Assembly (NCBI GenBank): GCA_965246745.1
Contig: OZ251980.1
Coordinates: 2,108,001-2,172,000, forward strand
Length of the DNA: 64,000 nt
Origin: JANXMY01 sp965246745
GTDB lineage: Bacteria > Armatimonadota > Armatimonadia > Armatimonadales > Capsulimonadaceae
Reading direction: 5' to 3'
The number at the start of each line of letters is the position of its first letter. Positions within the stretch are counted from its first letter, which is position 1. This document shows positions 43,908 to 52,400 of the stretch, one piece after another. Both the position numbers and the translations under genes were made by a program. The notes below the pieces were generated by a model. The model saw only the letters and a list, made by a program, of their open reading frames with translations. It did no database searches and was not told the origin of the DNA.

Positions 43908-44993
43908 ATGCGCTTCGCACTCTGCTCTCGGTGCTTTGCGCTTTGCCTGCTGCTCGGCGGGGCGGCGCTGCCTGCTTCTGCCGCGCCGCCTGCCTACACC
44001 GTCCGCGACCTCGGGCCGCTGCCGACCTGCTCCGACGACATCGCGCCGGGGCTGGACGCTGCCGGCGCGGTCGCCGCCTGGGCCGCCGGGGCCGACGATG
44101 CCGCGTCGGCCACCCTCTGCCGGCCCGGCGGCACGCCGGCCGTTTTGCCGGCCCTGCCGGGCTACCCGCTGGCTTACGCCGCCGGGGTGTCCGGCCCGGT
44201 GGTCTGCGGGGTCGCCCGCACCCCGGCCGACCTGCGGCCTTCGCGGGCGGTCGCCTGGCAGGGCGGACAGGCCCGCGACCTCGGCACGCTCGGCGGCCCC
44301 TACGCCGCCGCGCATGCCGTTAATCCGCGCGGACAGATCGCCGGGAGCGCCCAAACGCCGTCCGGCGACACTCATGCCGCCCTGTGGCCGGCGGGGGGCG
44401 GCCCGGCGCAGGACCTCGGCACGCTCGGGCAAGGGACATACAGCACCGCGTCCGGCCTGAATGCCGCCGGCGACGTGGTCGGCGCGGCCGCGCCGGCTCC
44501 CAGCGGCAAAGTCCACGGGTTTTTGTGGCACGCAGGCAAAATGGGAGATTTGGGCACGCTGCCGTTTGGGGCGCTTTCCAATGCGCGGGCGATCAATACG
44601 CGCGGGGACATTGCCGGGTGGGGGGAGCTGCCCGGCGGGGCGCTGCATGCTGTACTCTGGCAGGGAGGCCGCTGCCGGGACCTCGGCACACTTGGCGACG
44701 AGCCGAGCGCCGCATGGGGCCTCAACGACCGGGGCGAAGTGGTCGGCACTTCCGCCGTGAAAGCGGGCCGCACGCATGCGTTTGTTTGGAACGGCGTCAT
44801 GCGCGACTTGAACGCCCTGATCCCCGCCGGCTCAGGCTGGATTTTGACCGCCGCGTACCGGATCAACACGCGCGGGCAGATTGTCGGGCGCGGCTTTCAC
44901 GGCGGAGTCATGCGCCTCGCCCTGCTGACCCCCGTGGCGCGTCCCGCCGCCCGGCAGACTCCGCCCGCGCGGGCCGGGAGCGCCGCGCGATGA
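43908..44993 (+). CDS. HAF-repeat secreted protein
   Basis: This 361-residue protein has a signal peptide (LCLLLGGAALPASA) and about six repeats of the HAF type: DLGTLGGPYAAAHAVNPRGQIAGSA, DLGTLGQGTYSTASGLNAAGDVVGAA, DLGTLPFGALSNARAINTRGDIAGW and similar. These form a beta-propeller-like secreted protein of unknown role. The ATG follows the upstream stop by one base, and the gene overlaps the next by four bases (ATGA). Confidence 0.85.
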   Translation: MRFALCSRCFALCLLLGGAALPASAAPPAYTVRDLGPLPTCSDDIAPGLDAAGAVAAWAAGADDAASATLCRPGGTPAVLPALPGYPLAYAAGVSGPVVCGVARTPADLRPSRAVAWQGGQARDLGTLGGPYAAAHAVNPRGQIAGSAQTPSGDTHAALWPAGGGPAQDLGTLGQGTYSTASGLNAAGDVVGAAAPAPSGKVHGFLWHAGKMGDLGTLPFGALSNARAINTRGDIAGWGELPGGALHAVLWQGGRCRDLGTLGDEPSAAWGLNDRGEVVGTSAVKAGRTHAFVWNGVMRDLNALIPAGSGWILTAAYRINTRGQIVGRGFHGGVMRLALLTPVARPAARQTPPARAGSAAR

Positions 44994-45931
44994 CCCTGAC
45001 GCGTGCGCTCCCGCTTTTGTTCGCTGCGCTGATGCTGTGTCTGCCGGCCGCCCTGCGTCCGGCCGGCGCCGCGCCGCCTCCCGCCGGCTTGTCTGTTTTG
45101 CCGACGCCGGCCGCCGCGCGGGCCGAGATCGGCGCGATTTCAGTCCGCCGCCCGGTCCGGCATACGTTTGTGCTGCAAAACAGCGGCGCGGTCCCGCTGA
45201 CCGTATACAACCTGCACTCGTCCTGCGGCTGCACCAGCGCGGTCGCCGGCGCTCGCCCTTTGCCGGTCGTCGTCCCGCCGGGCCGCCGGGTGTCCGTTGA
45301 AGTTTCGCTGGACACGTCCGACTTATCGCCGGGGTACGCCGACAAAACCGTGTGGGTCGAAGCCTATGCGCCGTCCGGCCCGGTCCCGTCCACGGCTTTG
45401 GAGATCGTCGGCACGGTCGGCCCGGCGTCCGCCGCGTCGCCCGCCGTGGCGCTGCCCCCTTCCGGCACGCTCGGCGCAGCCCCGGACACGGGGCAGGCCG
45501 CCCCGGCGTTTACCCTAGCCGACACCGACGGCCGCCCGCGCTCTTCCGCCGCCCTGCGCGGCGCTCCCGCCGCCGTGTTCTTTTTCTGCGGCTGTCCCTG
45601 GTGCGCCGACTGCGCCCGCGCCTGGGCCAAAGCCGCGCGGGCCGGGCGGATTGCGCCGCAGGCGGCCACTTGGGTCGTCTTTTCCGGCGACACCGCCGCC
45701 GCCCGCCGCTTCCGCCGAGCCGCCGGCCTCGACCCCCGCCGGGTCGTGTTTCTGCCCGACCCGACTCTGGCCGTCACCGAGCGCCGCTTCCGCCTCAACA
45801 CCTGCCCCCGCGTGTTTGTGTTGGACCCGTCCGGGACGATCCGCTACACCAACAGCCACCCCGGCGACACCGCCCGTATCGCCCCCGCGTCGGTGATCGT
45901 CGCGCGGGCTTCTGCGGCGCTGTCCAGATAA
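44990..45931 (+). CDS. Secreted DUF1573-thioredoxin-fold fusion
   Basis: This 313-residue protein has a signal peptide, a DUF1573 Ig-like domain (RHTFVLQNSGAVPLTVYNLHSSCGCTSAV, with the family's paired cysteines) and a redoxin domain (PAFTLADTDGRPRSSAALRGAPAAVFFFCGCPWCADC). Two cysteine pairs (SSCGC and CGCPWCADC) suggest thiol-disulphide or metal chemistry outside the cytoplasm. DUF1573 and thioredoxin-like domains are usually separate proteins, so the fusion hints at joint function. Last gene of the operon. Confidence 0.8.
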   Translation: MTLTRALPLLFAALMLCLPAALRPAGAAPPPAGLSVLPTPAAARAEIGAISVRRPVRHTFVLQNSGAVPLTVYNLHSSCGCTSAVAGARPLPVVVPPGRRVSVEVSLDTSDLSPGYADKTVWVEAYAPSGPVPSTALEIVGTVGPASAASPAVALPPSGTLGAAPDTGQAAPAFTLADTDGRPRSSAALRGAPAAVFFFCGCPWCADCARAWAKAARAGRIAPQAATWVVFSGDTAAARRFRRAAGLDPRRVVFLPDPTLAVTERRFRLNTCPRVFVLDPSGTIRYTNSHPGDTARIAPASVIVARASAALSR

Positions 45932-46025
45932 TTTTTGCTTGACCTTTACCGGCTTTTCGGGTGAGGCATCTAAGCACCGGGAGGTTCGGGAACACGCAAA
46001 AGCCATAATTTGTTATCTTTTGTGT

Positions 46026-46796
46026 TCACTGCGGCTTTGCTTCCCACTCCGCCAGCGCCGGCAGCAGCGAGTAGGCGGTCAAATCCAGATGCAGCGGGGT
46101 CAGGGAGATTTTGCCGTCGGCGACGGCGCGGACATCCGAGCCGGCTTCCGCGCCCGCCGCTTCTTCGGCCAGCGAGCCGCCGAGCCAGAAATAAGGCCGC
46201 CCCACCGGGTCCAGGCGCTTGTCCAGGCGGTCCACATACTGCCGCCGGCCCTGCGTCGTCACGGCGACGCCGGCCAGCTCGGCCTGCGGCCGGTTGGGGG
46301 CGTTGATGTTCAGAACCGTGTGCGGCGGCAGCGGCTGAGAGCGCAGCCGCCGGGCGATTTGGGCGGCAAACTGCGCCGCCGGCTCCCAGTGGATGGCTTT
46401 CTCCCACGACGCCACCGACACGGCGACCGACGGAAACCCGATCATGGCGGCTTCAATCGCCGCCGAGACCGTGCCCGAATAATGCACGTCCCAGCCCAAG
46501 TTCGGCCCGTGATTGATGCCCGACACGACCAAATCCACCTGCCCGCCCATCACTTCCAAAATGCCCAGCGCCGCGCAGTCCGACGGCGTGCCGTTCGACG
46601 CAAACGCCGGCGTGCCGTCGCGCAGCCGGGTTTCGGAAAGCCGCAGCGGCTTGTGCAGCGTGATGGAATGCCCGGTCGCGCTTTGCTGCCGCTCCGGGGC
46701 CACGACAAAGATATCGCCGACCGCCCGCAACGCCGACACCAGGGCAAACAAGCCGTCCGACTGCACGCCGTCGTCGTTGGTCACTAAAATTCGCAT
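46026..46796 (-). CDS. surE: 5'-nucleotidase SurE
   Basis: This 256-residue phosphatase has the metal-binding ILVTNDDGV at the N-terminus, APERQQSATGHSITL and VVSGINHGPNLG. It releases phosphate from nucleoside monophosphates and polyphosphate and is linked to stationary-phase survival. Length is normal. Monocistronic. The nearest 5' neighbour is the PEP-CTERM-like gene on the same strand, separated by a terminator. Confidence 0.95.
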   Translation of the reverse strand: MRILVTNDDGVQSDGLFALVSALRAVGDIFVVAPERQQSATGHSITLHKPLRLSETRLRDGTPAFASNGTPSDCAALGILEVMGGQVDLVVSGINHGPNLGWDVHYSGTVSAAIEAAMIGFPSVAVSVASWEKAIHWEPAAQFAAQIARRLRSQPLPPHTVLNINAPNRPQAELAGVAVTTQGRRQYVDRLDKRLDPVGRPYFWLGGSLAEEAAGAEAGSDVRAVADGKISLTPLHLDLTAYSLLPALAEWEAKPQ

Positions 46797-46849
46797 TGGT
46801 CAATCATAGCCGGAAACGGGCCGGGATGTCAAGAAAAAACGGCAAGAAA

Positions 46850-46892
46850 AACGCCCCGCCGTCAGCGCCAAAAAGCGCAAACGGCGGGGCGT
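46850..46892 (-). terminator. Terminator of the PEP-CTERM-like gene
   Basis: A 12-base GC stem (acgccccgccgt / acggcggggcgt) followed on the minus strand by a T-rich run. Confidence 0.85.
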
Positions 46893-46909
46893 CGGAACGC
46901 AGACCCGTT

Positions 46910-47503
46910 TCAGCGGGCGGCCTGCCGGCGGCGGCGCAGCAGGACCAAGCCCCCGGCGGAGGCCAGCAGCAGGCCGAGCGAAACGGTGGAAGACGCTTCA
47001 GGCACCGGAGCGCCGGCAGGCTGAAACGAAAAATTGTCGTAGTACGCATCGGCGGGCAGAACGATTTTCTGGATGCCGCCCGGCAGGCCGCCGAAGACGA
47101 CGGTGCTGGTCGCCGTTTGGTCAAACGGGCTAAACGAGTACACCAGCGCCCCGCTGCCGTCGTAAAAGTTAAACGCGGCGGCGGTGCTGCCGAAGCCGGC
47201 GGGGTCGGCGAGCGACGTGACCTGGAAAGCGCCGACGCCGTAAGCGAACTGGGCGGGGTCGAAAAAGATGTCTACGACGCCGGGGGTGGCATCCAGCGCG
47301 TTGCTGGAAAACACGCCGCCGTCGGTGGTTGCCTGGACATCGTGCGAAAACGCCGTTTCGCCGGCAAACGTAATGCCGAGGGCGCTGTAAGCGCTGTTGA
47401 TGACCGTGCCGTCCTGGACATCGTTGAAGTTGATCGTCTGCGCGTGCGCGAAGCCCGGCAGGGCCAGCAGCGCGGCGGCGGCGGCGAGTGCAGTGAGTTT
47501 CAT
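46910..47503 (-). CDS. PEP-CTERM-like surface protein
   Basis: This 197-residue protein has a signal peptide (LAAAAALLALPGFAHA) and a C-terminal sorting tail VPEASSTVSLGLLLASAGG followed by a membrane stretch and RRRR, the PEP-CTERM layout (here PEA instead of PEP). An exosortase should cleave and attach it; none is in this window. The middle is a beta-rich domain (INFNDVQDGTVINSAYSALGITF) common in this family. Likely exported to the surface or matrix. Confidence 0.82.
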   Translation of the reverse strand: MKLTALAAAAALLALPGFAHAQTINFNDVQDGTVINSAYSALGITFAGETAFSHDVQATTDGGVFSSNALDATPGVVDIFFDPAQFAYGVGAFQVTSLADPAGFGSTAAAFNFYDGSGALVYSFSPFDQTATSTVVFGGLPGGIQKIVLPADAYYDNFSFQPAGAPVPEASSTVSLGLLLASAGGLVLLRRRRQAAR

Positions 47504-47520
47504 GGAATTTCCTGTTCTGC

Positions 47521-47545
47521 GGCCCGGCGCTTTTCGCGCCGGGCC
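47521..47545. terminator. GC hairpin between phosphatase and PEP-CTERM genes
   Basis: A 10-base stem ggcccggcgc / gcgccgggcc with a five-base loop, 34 bases after the phosphatase stop. No T run, so termination is uncertain. Confidence 0.45.
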
Positions 47546-47578
47546 GGTCTCAAACCCGGCGATTAATACTCGCCGAGA

Positions 47579-49537
47579 TTAGTACCCGCCGAAGGCGGCG
47601 CGGGCCAGCTTAAAGAACACGTCGGTGTTCTGCTGAACGCCGATAAACTGCTCAAATGCCCGGCTGCTGCTGCTGTACGCCGAGATCGGAATGTCTGTGG
47701 CCGTGTGAACCGCCTGGTCGCCGGAGACTTGACCGCGCAGGAAGAAGCCCAGCGAGCTTTCGGCGCGGGCATACGGCTGGCCGGAGTAGCCTTTGCCGGC
47801 CAGCTCGGTCTTGAAGCTGCTCGGCAGCAGGCCGTCAATAACCGGCAGAGGCTTCGTGAGCCAGCCTTCGTAGCGGTCGCCGTTCGCGCCGTAGCCGATC
47901 AAGAGCTTGCCGTCAATATCGGTCTGCGCGGGGTAGCCGTCGGCCAGCAGCGTGTACTGCGGGAAGCCGGCGGCGTCGTAGGTGCCGACCACGCCCTGCC
48001 GCTTCGGCGGGTTCGTGAGGTCAAACGATGTGTTGGCGGTGTCGGACGGCAGAGCCTTCAAAGCGTCGAGGCTGCCGGTCGTGCCGCCGGTGTTTTTGTT
48101 CAGAGCGCCGATGATGCTGAAGCCGGAGCACTCATGGTCGGCCAGCACGATCACCACGGTGTCGCCGGCGGACGCGGCAAAGTCGCGGGCGACGCCGCAG
48201 GCTTTGTCGAACTCAATGGTCTCCAAAATGGCCCGGTCGGCGTCCATCAAGTGCGACTGCTTGTCAATGTGAGCGCCTTCCACCATCAAAAAGAAGCCGC
48301 TGGGGCTGTTGGCGCTCAGGGTCTTCAATGCGGCGGTCGTCATCTCGTCCAGCATCGGCTGGTCGGGGGCATGGTAGTCGCTGACAATGTCGGTCGTGCT
48401 GGGGTTGCGGCGATGGGCGATTTTGTCGAGCGCGACATTCATGTTGCCGTAGCCGAACAAGCCGAGCAGCTTTTTGGGCGTGCCGCCGGCAAACGCGGCG
48501 CTCAGGCCGGACGCGCTGTCGGCGTAGCTGAACCCGGCGGTCTTGAAATCGGCAATCAGGTCGCGGCTCGGGTCAATCGCGCCGGCGGGAATGTTCCACG
48601 CGGCGGTCAAGTCCGCCGGCAGCTTCTCGTAGTCATTGGACGTGCTGCGGGACGACCCGAACTGCCCGGCGGGCAGAAACCAGCGCCGACCGCCGCCCAT
48701 CAACACGGTAAGGCCCGAGTTGCCGGCTTCGTCGAGGTACTGGTCGCAGATGCCCTGGCCGAGGTTCCGGTTGCCGGTGTGGACGACATTCGCGGCGGGC
48801 GTGGCGTCTTCAATGTCGGCGGTCGAGACGATGCCCAAATTCTTGCCCTGGGTCCGGTGCAGGTACTCGGCCAGGTACTCCACGCGCGGCTGGGCGAACG
48901 GGGTGCTGAACGTCGCCGGGTAGACGCCTTCCTGGCCGTTGTTGGCATGGGACCCCGACGAGTAGCAGGCCATGCCGGGGGCGGAGTCGGTGACGATGGA
49001 GTTCAGCGACGAGGTCATGATCTGGCCGGTGCCGGGAAAGCTGTCCATGTTCAAGAGCGGCGTGGATTGGTTGGCCTGGTAGCCGCCCATGACAATCCGG
49101 GCGGCGGTGCGGTGCGCCGCGCCCATGCCGTCGCCGAGCATAATAATAATGTTTTTGGCCGGGCGGCGTCCTCCGGCGGGATTGATGATCTGAAACTTCG
49201 CCGTTGCCGTCGCCGTGCCGGTCGCGTCGGTCAAGGTCGCCGTCAGCGTGTGAGTTCCCGGCGCGGCATTGGTGTACGCCCGCAGGTTGTAGCCGGACAC
49301 GCCGTTTGCGCTGTCGCTGGAGCTGAAGCTGACCGGCGTGCCGTCCACCGCGAGGGTTGCGGCGGTGATCGGCGACGTGCCGCCGGGCTTGCCTTCCACC
49401 CGCAGGTCAAAGCGCTGGCCGGTCAAAAAGCGGGACTTGTCGGGCGGGGTGACCGAAATGGTCGGCGCGGCCTGCGCCGCCGCCGACAGGGCGGCCAGCG
49501 CACCGGCGCAGGCGCTGAATACAAGTGCGGACTTCAT
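47579..49537 (-). CDS. Alkaline phosphatase (PhoA superfamily), secreted
   Basis: This 652-residue enzyme has a signal peptide, an N-terminal Ig-like domain (VTPPDKSRFLTGQRFDLRVEG, about residues 28-120) and the alkaline phosphatase domain with IMLGDGMGAAH, the nucleophile in VTDSAPGMACY, VEGAHIDKQSHLMD and VLADHECSG. It should take phosphate from organic phosphates outside the cytoplasm. It overlaps the upstream small gene by four bases; the pair is preceded by a Pho box (50107-50148), so expression under phosphate limitation is expected. Confidence 0.92.
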   Translation of the reverse strand: MKSALVFSACAGALAALSAAAQAAPTISVTPPDKSRFLTGQRFDLRVEGKPGGTSPITAATLAVDGTPVSFSSSDSANGVSGYNLRAYTNAAPGTHTLTATLTDATGTATATAKFQIINPAGGRRPAKNIIIMLGDGMGAAHRTAARIVMGGYQANQSTPLLNMDSFPGTGQIMTSSLNSIVTDSAPGMACYSSGSHANNGQEGVYPATFSTPFAQPRVEYLAEYLHRTQGKNLGIVSTADIEDATPAANVVHTGNRNLGQGICDQYLDEAGNSGLTVLMGGGRRWFLPAGQFGSSRSTSNDYEKLPADLTAAWNIPAGAIDPSRDLIADFKTAGFSYADSASGLSAAFAGGTPKKLLGLFGYGNMNVALDKIAHRRNPSTTDIVSDYHAPDQPMLDEMTTAALKTLSANSPSGFFLMVEGAHIDKQSHLMDADRAILETIEFDKACGVARDFAASAGDTVVIVLADHECSGFSIIGALNKNTGGTTGSLDALKALPSDTANTSFDLTNPPKRQGVVGTYDAAGFPQYTLLADGYPAQTDIDGKLLIGYGANGDRYEGWLTKPLPVIDGLLPSSFKTELAGKGYSGQPYARAESSLGFFLRGQVSGDQAVHTATDIPISAYSSSSRAFEQFIGVQQNTDVFFKLARAAFGGY

Positions 49538-50070
49538 TGTGGGGTCTCCTTGAGTTTCTTCGGGTGAATGGTCTTGTGAACGGTTTTGCGGACAGGGGGC
49601 GGCGGGGCGGCAGGCTCGGGGCCGTCCAAAATGAGGCGCAGGTGCGATACCTGACCGTCGGCTTCGGTCTGCGGGCCGACTTGGAGAATGCCGGTGACAA
49701 TCAGCGGCCGCCCGACAAAGCCGAGCGGGCGGTTTTTCGCGCCGCGCACCACGACGCGGACGCAGGCCGGCGGCAGGTCCGCCGTGCCCGCTCCTTCCTC
49801 GTCGCAGAAAGTGGGGTGCTCGGTCAGGTAAAACGCCCCCAGCAGCGGCGCCTCGGTTTTGACCATGTAGCCGGACAGCCGGACCCGCTTGCCGCTGAGG
49901 AATGCCAGCTTCGCCGACGGCACAATGGCCGCCGGCGACGGGGCGAAAAATTCCGAAAACCGCAGCGGGGCCGGCGGCACCGGCGGCGCGGCCTGCACCG
50001 CGCTTCGGCCCAGCAGGGCAAGTCCGGCCGGCAGCAGCAGAGCCGCCCGAGTTTTGGCAGATATTATCAT
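49534..50070 (-). CDS. DUF3299-like secreted protein, Pho-regulated
   Basis: This 178-residue protein has a signal peptide and an OB-like segment (LSGKRVRLSGYMVKTEAPLLGAFYLTE with cysteine residues later, PTFCDEE...ACVRVVVRG), similar to DUF3299. A Lys/Pro-rich C-terminus follows. It heads the operon with alkaline phosphatase and is the gene directly after the Pho box. A role in phosphate or metal handling is likely from context. A TATTCT -10 box is nine bases upstream. Confidence 0.65.
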   Translation of the reverse strand: MIISAKTRAALLLPAGLALLGRSAVQAAPPVPPAPLRFSEFFAPSPAAIVPSAKLAFLSGKRVRLSGYMVKTEAPLLGAFYLTEHPTFCDEEGAGTADLPPACVRVVVRGAKNRPLGFVGRPLIVTGILQVGPQTEADGQVSHLRLILDGPEPAAPPPPVRKTVHKTIHPKKLKETPQ

Positions 50071-50079
50071 GGCGGAAAC

Positions 50080-50148
50080 AGAATACCTGGGAAATGCCCC
50101 GGCATATGTTAAGGGAACATTAAGGTTTCGTTAAGTTTGGATTAAGCC
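50080..50148 (-). promoter_or_regulatory. Pho box: four TTAAG repeats, 11-bp period, plus -10 box
   Basis: TTAAG begins at 50109, 50120, 50131 and 50142, exactly 11 bases apart. On the minus strand this reads CTTAAT/CTTAAC repeated four times, the arrangement of PhoP/SphR sites (8-bp YTTAAY-type units with 3-bp spacers). The last repeat is about 20 bases from a TATTCT -10 (50080-50085), replacing a -35 box. This is the expected layout for a response-regulator-activated promoter. Confidence 0.8.
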
Positions 50149-50341
50149 CGTAAGCCGGCCTGCAATTTATTCGCCGCAAGCCTGTTCCGGGTATACTGAG
50201 GCCATCCCGGCACACAGGAGGCCGCCCTGCCCGGCACTGACACCCTGGCCGAAGCCGCCGCAACGCTCGGCGTCCTGACTGCCGAGGAATGACACCGCAC
50301 CGCTTTCAAGTCACGGATCGCTTTTAGAAAGAACACTCCCC

Positions 50342-51559
50342 ATGCGCCGACTTTTGTGCGCCCTGCTCCTTGTGATTTCGCTGGCCGCCGCCGCTCCCGC
50401 CGCCCCGGCGGGCAGCTTCGGAGTGGCGTCCCATTCGGATGTCAACATTGAATGGTGGTATGTCAATGCCCATGTGACCACGGAAAAGAACCGGCACCTG
50501 GCCCTTATCGGCTCGTTTTTCCGGTTCGGCTCCGGCGCAAACCCGCTTGACGGCTCGCCGATGCCCCGCGCCCATTACTTGATTTATGCCGTCACGGACT
50601 TAGACGCTAAAACCCAGCGCCCGTACTCGCTGGCCGACAGCACCATGATCTCTTTGCTGCGCCAGTTCGGCCCGCTGCTGGCCGCCCAAAACCCCGGCGA
50701 CAAAAACATGCGGGCGTTTTTGACGCAGCTCAATCAAGGCAGGCTGCCGCCGCCGAGCCGCAAGATCACCGGGCAGCCGTCGGTCGTCAATTCCCCGTTC
50801 CGCCTCGCTTACGGCACGGAAAACACGCTGGCGGCGACGAACAGCACAAATACGGCGTTTGACTTGAATTTAAACGCAGGCGGCCCCGATAAAATCCATC
50901 TGACATTGTCCGCGCAGAAGCCGGCGATGGCGGTGGGCGGCCGAGGCGAAACGGGTCTCAAAATCGCGACCGATATGTACTATTTTTCGCTGACCCGCTG
51001 CGCGGTCGGCGGGACGGTTGACACCGGCGCGGGTCCCGAAAAAATCACCGGCGGTCAGGGCTGGTTCGACCATCAATGGGGCAACTCGTGGGTGGCCTCG
51101 AACAACGGCTGGGACTGGTGGGGGGTGCAGCTCGACGACGGCACGGATATTTTATTTTTCCGGCAGCGCGATCTCAAAACCGGCCGCATCTTTTATCCCT
51201 TGGCGACATTTATGGACCGCGACGGGCATCAGACCGTGACCAAACACATTGTGTTTACGCCCGACCCGAATTCGCGGTGGAAGAGTCCGTCGAGCGGCGT
51301 GACCTATCCGCTCGGGTGGCTGGTGACATTCCCGGACCACGGCTTGCGGCTGCAAATTACGGCAAAAGTGCAAAACCAGGAGATGCCGATCTTAGGGCCG
51401 GGCGCGGGGATTTGGGAAGGTCTATGCGATGTCCGTGCCGAAGTGCTGGGACTCGGTATCCGGCAGCCTTCGGTTGAGGGCGTGGCGTATATGGAACTGG
51501 TGGGGTACGGCAGCCCGGCGGTACGGAAGATGGTGGTGGGAGGGGAAGCGAGGAAGTAG
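50342..51559 (+). CDS. Secreted CrtC/AttH-like lipocalin-type protein
   Basis: This 405-residue protein has a signal peptide and follows the AttH / carotenoid 1,2-hydratase (CrtC) pattern: VNIEWWYVNAHVTT, GQGWFDHQWGNSW and WDWWGVQLDDGTDILFF. Members fold as two lipocalin-like barrels; some are carotenoid hydratases, most are of unknown function. No carotenoid gene is nearby, so the substrate is open. A TATACT box is at 50192-50197. The stop codon lies a few bases before a RAYT-flanking palindrome. Confidence 0.82.
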   Translation: MRRLLCALLLVISLAAAAPAAPAGSFGVASHSDVNIEWWYVNAHVTTEKNRHLALIGSFFRFGSGANPLDGSPMPRAHYLIYAVTDLDAKTQRPYSLADSTMISLLRQFGPLLAAQNPGDKNMRAFLTQLNQGRLPPPSRKITGQPSVVNSPFRLAYGTENTLAATNSTNTAFDLNLNAGGPDKIHLTLSAQKPAMAVGGRGETGLKIATDMYYFSLTRCAVGGTVDTGAGPEKITGGQGWFDHQWGNSWVASNNGWDWWGVQLDDGTDILFFRQRDLKTGRIFYPLATFMDRDGHQTVTKHIVFTPDPNSRWKSPSSGVTYPLGWLVTFPDHGLRLQITAKVQNQEMPILGPGAGIWEGLCDVRAEVLGLGIRQPSVEGVAYMELVGYGSPAVRKMVVGGEARK

Positions 51560-51569
51560 GGGGGAAGGC

Positions 51570-51710
51570 GCGAGGAGATAAATCTCACTCGCTGAATGGC
51601 ATCCTTCGGATGAAAGAGAAAGAAGGAAAAGACAGCAGACGGCGAGAATACAGCCGCGACCGATCTTTCGTCCGAAGGACGCCATTCAGCGAGTGAGATT
51701 TATCTCCTTG
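51570..51710. repeat. Palindrome flanking the RAYT gene (left)
   Basis: Arms cgaggagataaatctcactc...ggatgaaag (51570-51615) and the reverse complement (51665-51710), about 46 bp each with few mismatches, around a 49-base loop. Same core as the palindromes at 28447, 52199 and 56834. Confidence 0.9.
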
Positions 51711-51759
51711 CTTCCTATTTCAAGAACATTTTTCAAGAACATTCACGGAGGAATACAAC

Positions 51760-52179
51760 ATGCGGCGCTCGAAAGCGGAAGTCTACCTGCACCTTGTCTG
51801 GGCCACGCATAACCGGCAGCCCTGGCTGACACCGGCGCTGATTCCGCCGGTCTACGCCTGTATCGAAACGGTCGCGCGTCGCCTCGGCTGCACAGTGCTG
51901 GCACTCGGCGGAATGCCCGACCATGTGCATCTTATCGTCATGCTGCCGCCGAAAAGAGCGATTTATCTGGTGGCGCAGCAAGCGAAAGGTGCATCTTCTA
52001 AGCTGGCGGCGGACCTAACCGGCAAAGACCCTACGCTTCATTGGCAGGAAGGCTACGGTGTTTTCAGCTTGAGCCGAACGGATTTGCCGAAGGTTATTGA
52101 GTACGTTCACAACCAAGCGAGTCATCACGGCGGCGGCAAAGTGTGGGAGACATTGGAGGAAGCGGACGAGGAAGCGTAA
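51760..52179 (+). CDS. REP-associated tyrosine transposase (IS200-type Y1)
   Basis: This 139-residue single-strand transposase has the HUH metal motif HVH at residues 55-57 (GMPDHVHLIVM), the HLVWATHNRQPWL start, and HWQEGYGVFSLS followed by the probable nucleophile in IEYVHNQASHH (Y115). Such enzymes cut and join REP-like hairpins at single-stranded sites. Both flanks carry long palindromes (51570-51710 and 52199-52376) that are its likely substrates. GGAGGA precedes the ATG by seven bases. It looks intact, so this may be an active domesticated transposase. Confidence 0.9.
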   Translation: MRRSKAEVYLHLVWATHNRQPWLTPALIPPVYACIETVARRLGCTVLALGGMPDHVHLIVMLPPKRAIYLVAQQAKGASSKLAADLTGKDPTLHWQEGYGVFSLSRTDLPKVIEYVHNQASHHGGGKVWETLEEADEEA

Positions 52180-52198
52180 ACTCGCCTTTTTAAGACGC

Positions 52199-52376
52199 GA
52201 GAAGGAGCGAGAGCAGACGCATGGGAAGGAGCGAGGGAATGAATTCCTCTCGCTGAATAACGTCCTTCGGACGAAAGAAAAGACCGACCGTGTGCCATTC
52301 CTACATCCGAAGGATGCCATTCAGCGAGAGGAATTCATTCCCTCGCTCCTTCCCACGCGTCTGCTCTCGCTCCTTC
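52199..52376. repeat. Palindrome flanking the RAYT gene (right)
   Basis: Arms of about 72 bp (52199-52275 and 52305-52376) are nearly perfect reverse complements: aaggagcgagagcagacgca... and the central part has the shared core tcgctgaat...cgtccttcggacg. Confidence 0.92.
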
Positions 52377-52400
52377 CCACACCCCCTACGTTATTCAGTC

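Noticed and set aside
47705..49567. 620-residue plus-strand frame opposite alkaline phosphatase
   Set aside because: The minus frame has the intact phosphatase active site and signal peptide; the plus frame is a shadow.
50227..50292. Possible 21-codon peptide starting with CTG after AGGAGG before the CrtC-like gene
   Set aside because: The spacing to the AGGAGG is short and CTG starts are very rare; it may be a chance frame or a remnant. Kept only as a note.
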